A DNA stretch of 17,071 nt from Candidatus Gastranaerophilales bacterium HUM_12 (GTDB taxonomy: Bacteria > Cyanobacteriota > Vampirovibrionia > Gastranaerophilales > Gastranaerophilaceae): NCBI GenBank assembly GCA_002102825.1, contig DABJ01000023.1, positions 1,220 to 18,290 on the forward strand, given 5' to 3'. Of this stretch, positions 6,535-14,412 are shown in pieces. The stretch's first letter is position 1. Every line of letters starts with the position of its first letter. A program made the position numbers and the translations under genes. A model generated the notes under the pieces. It saw nothing but the letters and a program-made list of their open reading frames with translations, was not told the origin of the DNA and ran no database searches.

Positions 6535-7877
6535 TGGGAATTGTAGGTAAAAAAGTTTTAGTTTTGGGGTTATCCCGAAGTGGGATAGCTGCTGCAAATT
6601 TTGCTAAAAAACATGGCGCAAATGTTTATTTAACAGAAAGCAGAGATGTTACGGAGGATAAGTTATCTCAGATAAAAGAATTGCAAAGCAATGGTATTCA
6701 TACTGAATATGGTGGTCACTCGGAAGAATTTATAAATACTGCCGAACTTGCAATTACAAGTCCTGGAATTCCTCCACATAGTGAAATTATTCAAAAACTA
6801 AAATCTAAACATATTCCTGTAATTTCAGAATTAGAATTGGCATATAGGGAAAGCGATATTCCATTTATTATCATCACCGGTACAAATGGTAAAACCACAA
6901 CAACTTCTTTAACTGAACATATTTTAAGCAAAAAGTTAAAGACGAAAGCTTGTGGAAATATCGGAACTCCACCTTGTACAATGGCTGATGAAAATTTGGA
7001 TTATTTTGTTTGTGAAGCAAGCTCATTCCAACTTGAGATGAGTCCGACTTTAAAACCTTTTATTTCTGTTTGGACAAACTTTACACCTGATCATATTGAT
7101 TGGCACCAAGGATTGGAAAATTATTTTAAAGCCAAGGCTAGAGTATTTTTAGACCCTCAAGCTCCAAAATATTCAGTATTGAATGCAAAAGATACTAAGC
7201 TTTTAGAATTTTCTAAAAAAGCAAAAGGCACTATATTTATGTTTGCCGGTAATATTGGTGATAATTGTTGTTATGAAGAGAATAACGAAATTATTTACAA
7301 ACAGGACGGAAAAACTGAAAGTATAATCAAATTGTCCGAATGTCCATTGATTGGCGAACATAATTACCAAAATATAATGTGTTCAATTATTTGCGCAAAA
7401 TTGACTGGTATTGATAATGAAACAATCAAGCAGGCAATTATGGAATTCAAGGCACCTGAGCACAGACTTGAAAAAGTTAGAGAATTCAAAGGTATAACTT
7501 TTTATAATGATTCAAAAGCTACAAATCCGGAAGCTGCAATCGTTGCGATAAACTCTTTCAATAATGTTGACGTTGTTTTAATTGCAGGTGGCAGAGATAA
7601 GAATACAGATTTGACTGAATTTTGCGACTCTATTAAAAAACATATTAAAACTGTCATTTTGATAGGAGAAGCTGCAGATAGATTTGAGGAAAATTTGAAG
7701 AAAAACGGATTTACAAATATTATTAGAGAAAAAACACTTGAAAGTGCGATTGATAAATGCATTGAGTTAAAACCAGATGTTGCGTTGTTGTCACCGGCAT
7801 GTTCAAGTTTTGACATGTTCACAAGTTATGAAAACAGGGGAGAAGTGTTTAAAGAATATGTCTTATCACGAGTATAA
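6534..7877 (+). CDS. murD: UDP-MurNAc-L-Ala:D-Glu ligase
   Basis: MurD adds D-Glu to UDP-MurNAc-L-Ala in the cytoplasm. Its 447 residues show an N-terminal UDP-binding Rossmann-like domain (LGLSRSG near 11-17), the P-loop TGTNGKTTTT (115-124), GNIG, EASSFQLE, and TNFTPDHIDWH followed by YFKAKARVF. K201 there is the likely carbamylated lysine. The C-terminal domain has HRLE, NDSKATNPEA, AGGRDKNTD and LSPACSSFDMFTSYENRGEVF. The ATG shares a base with the mraY stop (TAATG), and GAGG lies 9 bases upstream. Its last 20 bases overlap the start of ftsW. Confidence 0.97.
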   Translation: MGIVGKKVLVLGLSRSGIAAANFAKKHGANVYLTESRDVTEDKLSQIKELQSNGIHTEYGGHSEEFINTAELAITSPGIPPHSEIIQKLKSKHIPVISELELAYRESDIPFIIITGTNGKTTTTSLTEHILSKKLKTKACGNIGTPPCTMADENLDYFVCEASSFQLEMSPTLKPFISVWTNFTPDHIDWHQGLENYFKAKARVFLDPQAPKYSVLNAKDTKLLEFSKKAKGTIFMFAGNIGDNCCYEENNEIIYKQDGKTESIIKLSECPLIGEHNYQNIMCSIICAKLTGIDNETIKQAIMEFKAPEHRLEKVREFKGITFYNDSKATNPEAAIVAINSFNNVDVVLIAGGRDKNTDLTEFCDSIKKHIKTVILIGEAADRFEENLKKNGFTNIIREKTLESAIDKCIELKPDVALLSPACSSFDMFTSYENRGEVFKEYVLSRV

Positions 7878-9051
7878 ATCTAATCGAAGAATTGAAAGAG
7901 AAAGACGCAGAGGGCATCACGAAGAAAAAAGTATAATTCTTTCTGCTCCAGACAAAACACTTTTACTTGTAGTAACTTTTTTGGTTATTATAGGTTTTTT
8001 GGCAATTTTTTCGGCTACAGCTCCAAAATGTATGAGAGAGGGAGCAAATTTAGCATCGTTTTTAATTAAGCAAATGATTTACGCAGGTTTTGGATTTTTG
8101 GCGATGGGTTGGTTTGCAAAATTTGATTATAAAAAACTTGAAAGATATAATACAAAATTTTTATGGATAGTTGCAATTCTATTGTTAGTCTTGCAATTTA
8201 CACCTCTCGGGGTAACAATTAACGGTGCCAAAAGGTGGATAAACTTAGGGTTTATGCAATTGCAACCGTCCGAGCTTGCAAAGCCTTTATTTTGTATGCT
8301 TTTAGCCTCAAACTTTAAAGAAAAAGTAGATTTACTTAATTTTAATAATTGGACGAGTACATTTATTCCTATTCTTATACTTTTAGGAATAATTTATAAA
8401 CAACCGAACCTCAGTATGGTTATAATCTTGTTAACTACTTCGTTTATGTTGTATATTGCTGCTCGTGGTTCATTGAAGTTGGTTGCGATATTGGGTGGTT
8501 TAGGGTTTGCTGGTGCATTATTCTATTTGCCAAAACTTTTACAAGGTTATCAAATGGACCGAATCAATGTATGGTTAAATCCTGGGAGTGATGCATTAGG
8601 TAAAGGCTATAATATCATTCAATCCTTAATAGCATTTGCTTCCGGTGGATTTATCGGAACGGGTTATGGTGGGTCAATTCAAAAACTTGCATATTTACCG
8701 GAATGTCATACAGATTTTATTTTTGCGATTATTGGTGAAGAGTTCGGGTATTTAGGTTGTTTGTTTATTATCGGTCTATTTACAGTACTTGTTTATAGAG
8801 GCTTAAGGATAGCAAAAAGATGTCCTGATATGTATGGTAAATTGTTAGCAATCGGGATAACTGTTATTTTTGGTTTTCAAGCTTTTTTGAATATGTCTGT
8901 TGCTAGTTCATTCTTTCCGGTTACAGGTGTAACTCTCCCGTTTATCAGCTATGGTGGAACGTCAATTATTGTATCACTTGCAATGGTTGGGATTTTATTA
9001 AATATATCAAAACAAAGAATTAAGAGAATAAGGACTGAAAATGAGCAATAA
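7858..9051 (+). CDS. ftsW: SEDS-family septal peptidoglycan glycosyltransferase
   Basis: FtsW polymerises lipid II into glycan strands at the septum together with a class B PBP. The product is 397 residues from the ATG at 7858, which overlaps the end of murD. An in-frame start at 7777 would lie deep inside murD and is unlikely. A basic, His-containing cytoplasmic tail (about 1-33, with RRIERERRRGHH) precedes about ten membrane segments. SEDS motifs are NGAKRWINLG, QPSELAK, QPNLS, NPGSDALGKGY, LPECHTDFIFAIIGEEFG and FFPVTGVTLPFISYGGTS. D245 in the NPGSD segment probably matches the essential loop aspartate of RodA/FtsW. Its place between murD and murG argues for FtsW over RodA. Confidence 0.95.
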   Translation: MSYHEYKSNRRIERERRRGHHEEKSIILSAPDKTLLLVVTFLVIIGFLAIFSATAPKCMREGANLASFLIKQMIYAGFGFLAMGWFAKFDYKKLERYNTKFLWIVAILLLVLQFTPLGVTINGAKRWINLGFMQLQPSELAKPLFCMLLASNFKEKVDLLNFNNWTSTFIPILILLGIIYKQPNLSMVIILLTTSFMLYIAARGSLKLVAILGGLGFAGALFYLPKLLQGYQMDRINVWLNPGSDALGKGYNIIQSLIAFASGGFIGTGYGGSIQKLAYLPECHTDFIFAIIGEEFGYLGCLFIIGLFTVLVYRGLRIAKRCPDMYGKLLAIGITVIFGFQAFLNMSVASSFFPVTGVTLPFISYGGTSIIVSLAMVGILLNISKQRIKRIRTENEQ

Positions 9052-10165
9052 AAAAACGTATTTTATTACCGGAGGCGGTACCGGTGGTCATATTTATCCG
9101 GCTGTTGCTGTTGCAGATGCATTATTAAATGAGAATGATACTGAACAAATTTTTTATATTGGAAATCCGAATAATTTAGAAGCAAGTATTGTAAAAGATA
9201 AAAATTATAAATTTTTACCTGTAATATCTTCCGGAATGCCAAGAAAATTGAATTTTACACTTATCAAATGGGCATTTCAGATGTTTGGTGCGTGGTTAAA
9301 ATGTATTTTTTATATTAATAAATACAAACCTGATGCTATATTTGGAACTGGGGGATACGTCTCTGCACCGGCCTTATTAGCTGGTGTTGTGACAAATACT
9401 CCGTTTGTTATGCACGATTGCGATGCTAACCCAGGACTTGTGACAAGAGAATTATCTCCTTTTGCAAAAAGTATTTCTATCGCATTTGAAATTGCTAAAG
9501 ATAAGTTAAAAAATTTAAATTGCAGTGTAAACGGAAATCCAATTCGCGAGAAGTTTAAAACTCTTACAAAAACTCAGGCAAAAGAGACTCTTGGACTGAG
9601 TGATAAATTAACTCTTTGTATTATGGGCGGTTCACAAGGTGCTAAAACAATCAATGAGTCGGCGGTAAAAATTATTAAAAATTTATCTCAAAAATTAGAT
9701 ATTCAAGTTATTTTTCAAACAGGTAAACGTAATTTTGAAACCGCAATAAATGAAATTGAAAAGATTTATCCTGAATATAAGGAAGACAAAAATTTGATTA
9801 TTCGTCCGTATTTTGAAGACATGGTGACTGTTTTGAAAGCTTGTGATATTGCAATTTCAAGAGCCGGTTCATTAAGTATTTCAGAACTTTGCGCAAGTAA
9901 TGTTGCCACAATTTTTATTCCTTATCCTTATGCTGCCCAAGATCACCAAAGAAAAAATGCAAAGTATATGGTTGAAAATGGTGCGGGATTGTATCTTGAA
10001 AATTCCGACACAACTCCTGAGAAATTATTTGACATGATAAATAGTCTAGTTCAAGATAAAACTAAAATGAAAGCAATTCAAAATGCCGCATCTAAAATGG
10101 CAAAATTTGACGGAGTTCAGAATATCATAAAACAAATCAAATCAGCAATAGAAAGTAAGAATTAA
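9041..10165 (+). CDS. murG: Lipid I GlcNAc transferase (MurG)
   Basis: A GT-B glycosyltransferase that adds GlcNAc from UDP-GlcNAc to lipid I at the inner membrane face, making lipid II. Its 374 residues show the glycine loops TGGGTGGHIYPA (N-terminus) and GTGGYVSAP, then GNPIREKF, IMGGSQGAKTIN, QTGKRNFE, and the donor-binding segment ISRAGSLSISELCA ... IPYPYAAQDHQRKNA. The usual HEQN near the second glycine loop reads HDCD here (HDCDANPGL), while the flanking PGL is kept. AAGGA sits 6 bases before the ATG, which overlaps the ftsW end by 11 bases. It closes the operon, and its TAA overlaps the stop of the opposing M16 gene with no terminator visible between them. Confidence 0.96.
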   Translation: MSNKKTYFITGGGTGGHIYPAVAVADALLNENDTEQIFYIGNPNNLEASIVKDKNYKFLPVISSGMPRKLNFTLIKWAFQMFGAWLKCIFYINKYKPDAIFGTGGYVSAPALLAGVVTNTPFVMHDCDANPGLVTRELSPFAKSISIAFEIAKDKLKNLNCSVNGNPIREKFKTLTKTQAKETLGLSDKLTLCIMGGSQGAKTINESAVKIIKNLSQKLDIQVIFQTGKRNFETAINEIEKIYPEYKEDKNLIIRPYFEDMVTVLKACDIAISRAGSLSISELCASNVATIFIPYPYAAQDHQRKNAKYMVENGAGLYLENSDTTPEKLFDMINSLVQDKTKMKAIQNAASKMAKFDGVQNIIKQIKSAIESKN

Positions 10166-12984
10166 CCGAGACTGTTTAGAAAGTCTGTATTTGCATCAAG
10201 AGTTGCTTGAGTTGCAGCGATTGAGTAGACTGGTTTTGAACTAAATACATATTTTGCAGCTCTTAATAAGTCGTCTGGTGTGATTTTATCAATAAGTTCT
10301 AGCTTTTGGTTTATCAAATCAACATTATAAGGCGTTTTTGCATTTAGTTCCAAAATAGAAGTTTTGGTAGAATTCTTCTCTAGGGCTGAAAGCATTGATG
10401 TTTTTATTGCTTTTTTAGCGGCATTTAATTCTTCAGTTGTCACCGGTTCTGTTGTGATTTTTTTGATATTTTCGTTAAAACCATCAATGGATTTTTTAAC
10501 GTTATCAAAAGTCTTTTCACCTGTTTCGTGGTTTTCTGTTGTTGTGCCGATTGTCAAAGTCATAATACCAGAATCACCTATAAAATCATAATTTGAAGAT
10601 ACAGAATAAGCTAAATGCCTTTGTTCTCGCAAATCAGAAAATAATCTTGAAGATGGTGACCCTCCTAAAATTTGGTTTAATAAAGATAAGCATACAGAAT
10701 CTTTTATATTTCCGTTTTGTTTAAATTTGAAACCCTCAACAATATCAGCTTGATTTTTCAAATGAGAAACTGTTAAAACTTCGGTTTTTTCAATTGGAGA
10801 GTACGTTTTTTCAAGTGAAATATCACGTGGTTGAGCTTTACTGTATAAAGCTGTATTATTGAAAATAGTTTGCCTTAACTCCGGATATTTTGTAAAATCT
10901 CCAGATACCGTAACTTGCCCTTGACCATTTCGGAATATTTCGTTGTATAAATCAATTACATCGTTATACGTGATATTCTTCAAACTGTCTTTTTTGTCTT
11001 GAATGGTAAATTCTTCCGGCAATCCTTTCAAAACGGTTTTGTCAAATTTGTCCCACGGTGATGGTTCAACTGTGGAATAATTATCTCGACAATTTTGGAT
11101 TGCTTTGTCAAATACTTCTTTACTAAAATCTGGTTTTGTAATCATTTCATTAAACAAAGATAATGATTTAGCGGCTGTTTCCGTTGGAAAATCTGCAGCT
11201 AAATAGATTCCGTAATCGTTTGCACTTGAATCTATATTGATTCCATACAAATCAAATTTTTTAAGAACATCTTTTAGTGAATTATTTTTTGTTCCGCAAT
11301 TTTTAAGCATTTCAGATAGTACATCTGCAGTTGCAGCTTTTTTCGGTGTCCAATCCTTTTGTCTGAGCATAAATCTATATTGAACATTGTCAGAATTTGT
11401 ATCGTTCAAAATAACTCGATAGTTGTTTGGCAGCTCGTATTCTTTAATTTTTTGAACATTAATTGGTGTTTTTTTGTTTGTCCCAGTGAATGAGATTGGG
11501 TTATTTTTTGTTGCAGAATTATAATTATTGTTTATTTTTTCAGGAGTTGAGGTATTTGGGTGGACGACTGTTAATGCTGCTTTATTTAAATTAAAATATT
11601 TTTTTGCAGTATTGACAATATCTTGCGGTGTCATTGATTCAACGATTTTGTCATAATTATTCAAAATATCTAAATTATTGTTTAATGCAGCCATTCCGAC
11701 TTTACTATTTATTGAATGTGAAGATTCCAACATATCTTGATTAGATTTTTTCATTCGTAATTTAATAGCTGTCATTTCTTCATCTGTTGGAGGATTTTTT
11801 GAAATGTCGGATATGATTTGATATATATCTTTTAATATTGGTTCTGTGTATTCTTCCGCTACTCCTGTTTGGAAAACTAATGCCGATTTATCTGTTGGAC
11901 GAGTTCCGAGTCTTTCCTTATCTAAATCAATTGATGTTGAATATTTCCTTTCAATATCAGAAAACTTTGAATTTCCCAAAGCTGAAAGATAAACTGACAA
12001 TGCAGAAATCAGAATTCTATCTGTTGAATTTGCATTTTCCGGTCCTGCAAAACCTAGGAATATACTTGAAGAGCTATCAGTTTTTTTTGAAATTAAATCT
12101 TCTCTAATAGCTTTATTTGTTGGGGTTAATGTTTCATAGTGCCGATTTTGTACAGGGTGTTTTGTGGACGTGAAATATTTTGAAATTAATTTCATTGTGT
12201 CATCAGGATTTACTTCGCCGGATACAACAGTCACCATATTCGCAGGGTAATAATTGTTGTTGAAATAATTAACAACGTCATCTCTAGTAAGTGCATCAAT
12301 GTTATCTGTTGAACCTGCAACTAAATCATCTGAAGAGGATTTAATTCCGAAAAGATTTTTTAATGTTTTTGTGTAGCCTACGTTGTTATCATCAGACAAA
12401 CACATATTTATTTCAGAATCGACAATACTTTTTTCTTTGTCAAGTTTCTCCAACAAAAACTTTGGTGATTGAATCATGCCAGCTTGAAGTTTGATTTTAT
12501 TTTCTAAATCTCTGTCATCTAGTAAATTTGAACTTATATAATAATCTGTCACGGAGAAAGATGTAGATGCATTGGTGTTTGCACCCATTTTATTCACTTC
12601 ATCAAAAAATACTTTATCTCCAAGAGATTCAGAACCATTAAACAAATTATGTTCAATATAATGACTTATTCCTCGAACTTTGTCCGGTTCATTTAATGAG
12701 CCTGTATTTACATAAGTTTTGACGACGGTTGTTCCGTCTTTTGGTACAATAATAACTTTTTGACCGTTTGCAAGTTTGTATAATTTCGCATTCAAATCCT
12801 CGGATAATTTTATATCCCCAACAAAGTTATAAGTCATCGGGGTTGATATATTATAATCCGGAGTAACATTGGAAATGCTTTTAACCTCTTCTTTGGTTTG
12901 ATTGTCCGGAAGAGATCTGAATGACACAGATTTTTTCTGTGAAATATTTGGTTGTGTTATTCCATAATTATTTATAATTTTCAT
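10162..12984 (-). CDS. Single-chain M16 family zinc metallopeptidase
   Basis: A peptidase of the M16 (pitrilysin/processing peptidase) clan, 940 residues, holding two M16 halves in one chain. The first half has the inverted zinc motif HYIEH (about 108-112) and the downstream ligand Glu in EKSIVDSEI (about 191), so it should be active. The second half (from about 515) lacks HxxEH but keeps the R/Y segment GGSPSSRLFSDLREQRHLAYS near the C-terminus, as expected for the partner half that closes over substrate. A Thr/Asn/Lys linker (about 477-515) joins them. No signal peptide is seen, and the N-terminus is polar (MKIINNYGITQPNISQ). VSFRS near residue 22 and ISFTG near 499 are short similar motifs. 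The ATG at 12984 follows AGGTAG. An in-frame GTG at 13023 lies inside a hairpin and is unlikely. Substrate unknown. Confidence 0.9.
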   Translation of the reverse strand: MKIINNYGITQPNISQKKSVSFRSLPDNQTKEEVKSISNVTPDYNISTPMTYNFVGDIKLSEDLNAKLYKLANGQKVIIVPKDGTTVVKTYVNTGSLNEPDKVRGISHYIEHNLFNGSESLGDKVFFDEVNKMGANTNASTSFSVTDYYISSNLLDDRDLENKIKLQAGMIQSPKFLLEKLDKEKSIVDSEINMCLSDDNNVGYTKTLKNLFGIKSSSDDLVAGSTDNIDALTRDDVVNYFNNNYYPANMVTVVSGEVNPDDTMKLISKYFTSTKHPVQNRHYETLTPTNKAIREDLISKKTDSSSSIFLGFAGPENANSTDRILISALSVYLSALGNSKFSDIERKYSTSIDLDKERLGTRPTDKSALVFQTGVAEEYTEPILKDIYQIISDISKNPPTDEEMTAIKLRMKKSNQDMLESSHSINSKVGMAALNNNLDILNNYDKIVESMTPQDIVNTAKKYFNLNKAALTVVHPNTSTPEKINNNYNSATKNNPISFTGTNKKTPINVQKIKEYELPNNYRVILNDTNSDNVQYRFMLRQKDWTPKKAATADVLSEMLKNCGTKNNSLKDVLKKFDLYGINIDSSANDYGIYLAADFPTETAAKSLSLFNEMITKPDFSKEVFDKAIQNCRDNYSTVEPSPWDKFDKTVLKGLPEEFTIQDKKDSLKNITYNDVIDLYNEIFRNGQGQVTVSGDFTKYPELRQTIFNNTALYSKAQPRDISLEKTYSPIEKTEVLTVSHLKNQADIVEGFKFKQNGNIKDSVCLSLLNQILGGSPSSRLFSDLREQRHLAYSVSSNYDFIGDSGIMTLTIGTTTENHETGEKTFDNVKKSIDGFNENIKKITTEPVTTEELNAAKKAIKTSMLSALEKNSTKTSILELNAKTPYNVDLINQKLELIDKITPDDLLRAAKYVFSSKPVYSIAATQATLDANTDFLNSLG

Positions 12985-12986
12985 AC

Positions 12987-13034
12987 AAAAAAATCTACCT
13001 GTATATATAATATAAAAACACACAAGTAGATTTT
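12987..13034 (-). terminator. Hairpin before the M16 gene: purA terminator or RBS switch
   Basis: On the minus strand AAAATCTACTTG (13034 to 13023) pairs with CAGGTAGATTTT (13001 to 12990). This is 12 bp with one G-U pair, a 21-base loop and a run of seven T (12993 to 12987). It looks like an intrinsic terminator for purA. The 3' arm also contains the M16 ribosome binding site (AGGTAG, 13000-12995), and the T-run ends two bases before the ATG. A transcript reading through from purA would have that site masked. Confidence 0.6.
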
Positions 13035-13067
13035 ATTGCTTATTAATTTACGATTTGTTACTAAAAA

Positions 13068-14351
13068 TTATTTTTTGAAAATAGTTTGTTCTCTATCAGG
13101 ACCAACTGAAACAATAGAGATTGGCGTTTCTAAAATTTCTTCTAATCTTTCCAGATATTTTTTGCAATTTTCTGGTAATTCATCATAATTACGAATTCCG
13201 GTAATATCTTCATTCCAACCTTTATGAGTTTCATAAACCGGTTCTAAATATTTATGAACAAATACGTCTGTTGGGTATGATGTGTAAATTTTTCCATTTC
13301 GTTTATCTTTGTATGCTGTGCATAATTTGATTTCATCAAAAGAATCAAATACATCAATTTTTGTTAGGGCAATTGATGTTAACCCTCCAACAAGAGCCGC
13401 ATATTTCATTGTAACAGCATCAAACCAACCGCAACGTCTTGGACGTCCTGTTGTTACGCCGAATTCGTGACCGATTTCTCTGATTTTGTTTCCCATAGAA
13501 TCTGTTAATTCAGTGACAAATGGTCCTTCTCCGACTCTTGTACAATAAGCTTTTGCGACACCAATAACTTCATTAATCATTTTGGGTCCATAACCGGAAC
13601 CTGTACAAGCTCCGCCACCAACCGGGTTTGAACTTGTTACAAATGGATATGTACCAAAGTCAACATCAAGCATAACCCCTTGAGCGCCCTCAAATAATAC
13701 TGTTTTGCCTTTACGTTTAAAGTCCTGAAGCATCTCTTGCCAATCGAAACAAACGTAAGGTTTGAAAATTTCGGCATATTTTTTGCATAATTCAAGAACT
13801 TCTTCTTTTGTATAAGTTTTTAATCCGTAAACTTCTTTTAGTTGTTTATTTTTTAATGGTAAGATAATATCTAATTTTTCAGATAATGCAACTTCTGAAT
13901 ACAAATCTTCTATTTTCAAAGCAATTCTTTGCATTTTATCTGTGTAAGTTGGACCGATACCTTTTTTGGTAGTTCCGATTTTACCTTTTGAAGCATTGTC
14001 TTCTGAATATCCGTCAACTTCTGTATGCCAAGGCATTGTGATTGTAGCCAGCGGGCTAACTTTTAAACCTGACAAGTCAATATTTTCGGACTTTAATCCT
14101 TCAATTTCTTGTTCAAAATATTCAGGAAGAATAACTGTACCGTTACCGATTAAACAAGTCTTACCTTTATATAAAATTCCAGATGGAATTAAATGAAATT
14201 TGAAAGTTTTTCCGTGTGCAACAACAGTATGCCCAGCATTACAGCCTCCTTGATATCTAATAATTAAATCAGCATCTTGAGCTAACAAGTCGGTAATTTT
14301 GGCTTTGCCTTCGTCACCCCATTGAGCTCCAATAACAACTTTGTTTGACAT
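13068..14351 (-). CDS. purA: Adenylosuccinate synthetase
   Basis: PurA joins IMP and aspartate with GTP to make adenylosuccinate, the first committed step to AMP. Its 427 residues show GAQWGDEGKAKITDLL at the N-terminus (D13 base, K16), GGCNAGHTV (the catalytic His), GTTKKGIGPTYTDK, EGAQGVMLDVDFGTYPFVTSSNP, TTGRPRRCGWFD, LTKIDVFD and the C-terminal SVGPDREQTI. The P-loop normally reads GDEGKGK; here residue 17 is Ala (codon GCC). AAGGGG lies before the ATG. It follows etfA by 61 bases on the same strand. No good promoter is evident, though a 10-bp palindrome lies in the gap. It precedes the M16 gene. Confidence 0.97.
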   Translation of the reverse strand: MSNKVVIGAQWGDEGKAKITDLLAQDADLIIRYQGGCNAGHTVVAHGKTFKFHLIPSGILYKGKTCLIGNGTVILPEYFEQEIEGLKSENIDLSGLKVSPLATITMPWHTEVDGYSEDNASKGKIGTTKKGIGPTYTDKMQRIALKIEDLYSEVALSEKLDIILPLKNKQLKEVYGLKTYTKEEVLELCKKYAEIFKPYVCFDWQEMLQDFKRKGKTVLFEGAQGVMLDVDFGTYPFVTSSNPVGGGACTGSGYGPKMINEVIGVAKAYCTRVGEGPFVTELTDSMGNKIREIGHEFGVTTGRPRRCGWFDAVTMKYAALVGGLTSIALTKIDVFDSFDEIKLCTAYKDKRNGKIYTSYPTDVFVHKYLEPVYETHKGWNEDITGIRNYDELPENCKKYLERLEEILETPISIVSVGPDREQTIFKK

Positions 14352-14367
14352 AATAAATCCCCTTTTT

Positions 14368-14377
14368 AAAGTACTTT
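14368..14377. other. Small palindrome upstream of purA
   Basis: AAAGTACTTT is a perfect 10-base palindrome between etfA and purA, just upstream of the AAGGGG site. It may be an operator half or chance in AT-rich DNA. Nothing else in the gap identifies a promoter. Confidence 0.25.
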
Positions 14378-14412
14378 TCGCACATATAATTTTAACATAA
14401 AAAGGATAAGTT

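Noticed and set aside
7777..7857. FtsW start at 7777
   Set aside because: It would overlap murD by about 100 bases and add residues (LRCCHRHVQVL...) that are a frame-shifted reading of the conserved MurD C-terminus.
10169..10187. Inverted repeat AGACT/AGTCT just past the murG stop as a terminator
   Set aside because: The stem is only 5 bp with no T-run on either strand, and it lies within M16 coding sequence.
13021..13023. GTG start of the M16 gene at 13023
   Set aside because: It lies in the hairpin region and gives an odd 13-residue addition. AGGTAG precedes the ATG at 12984.
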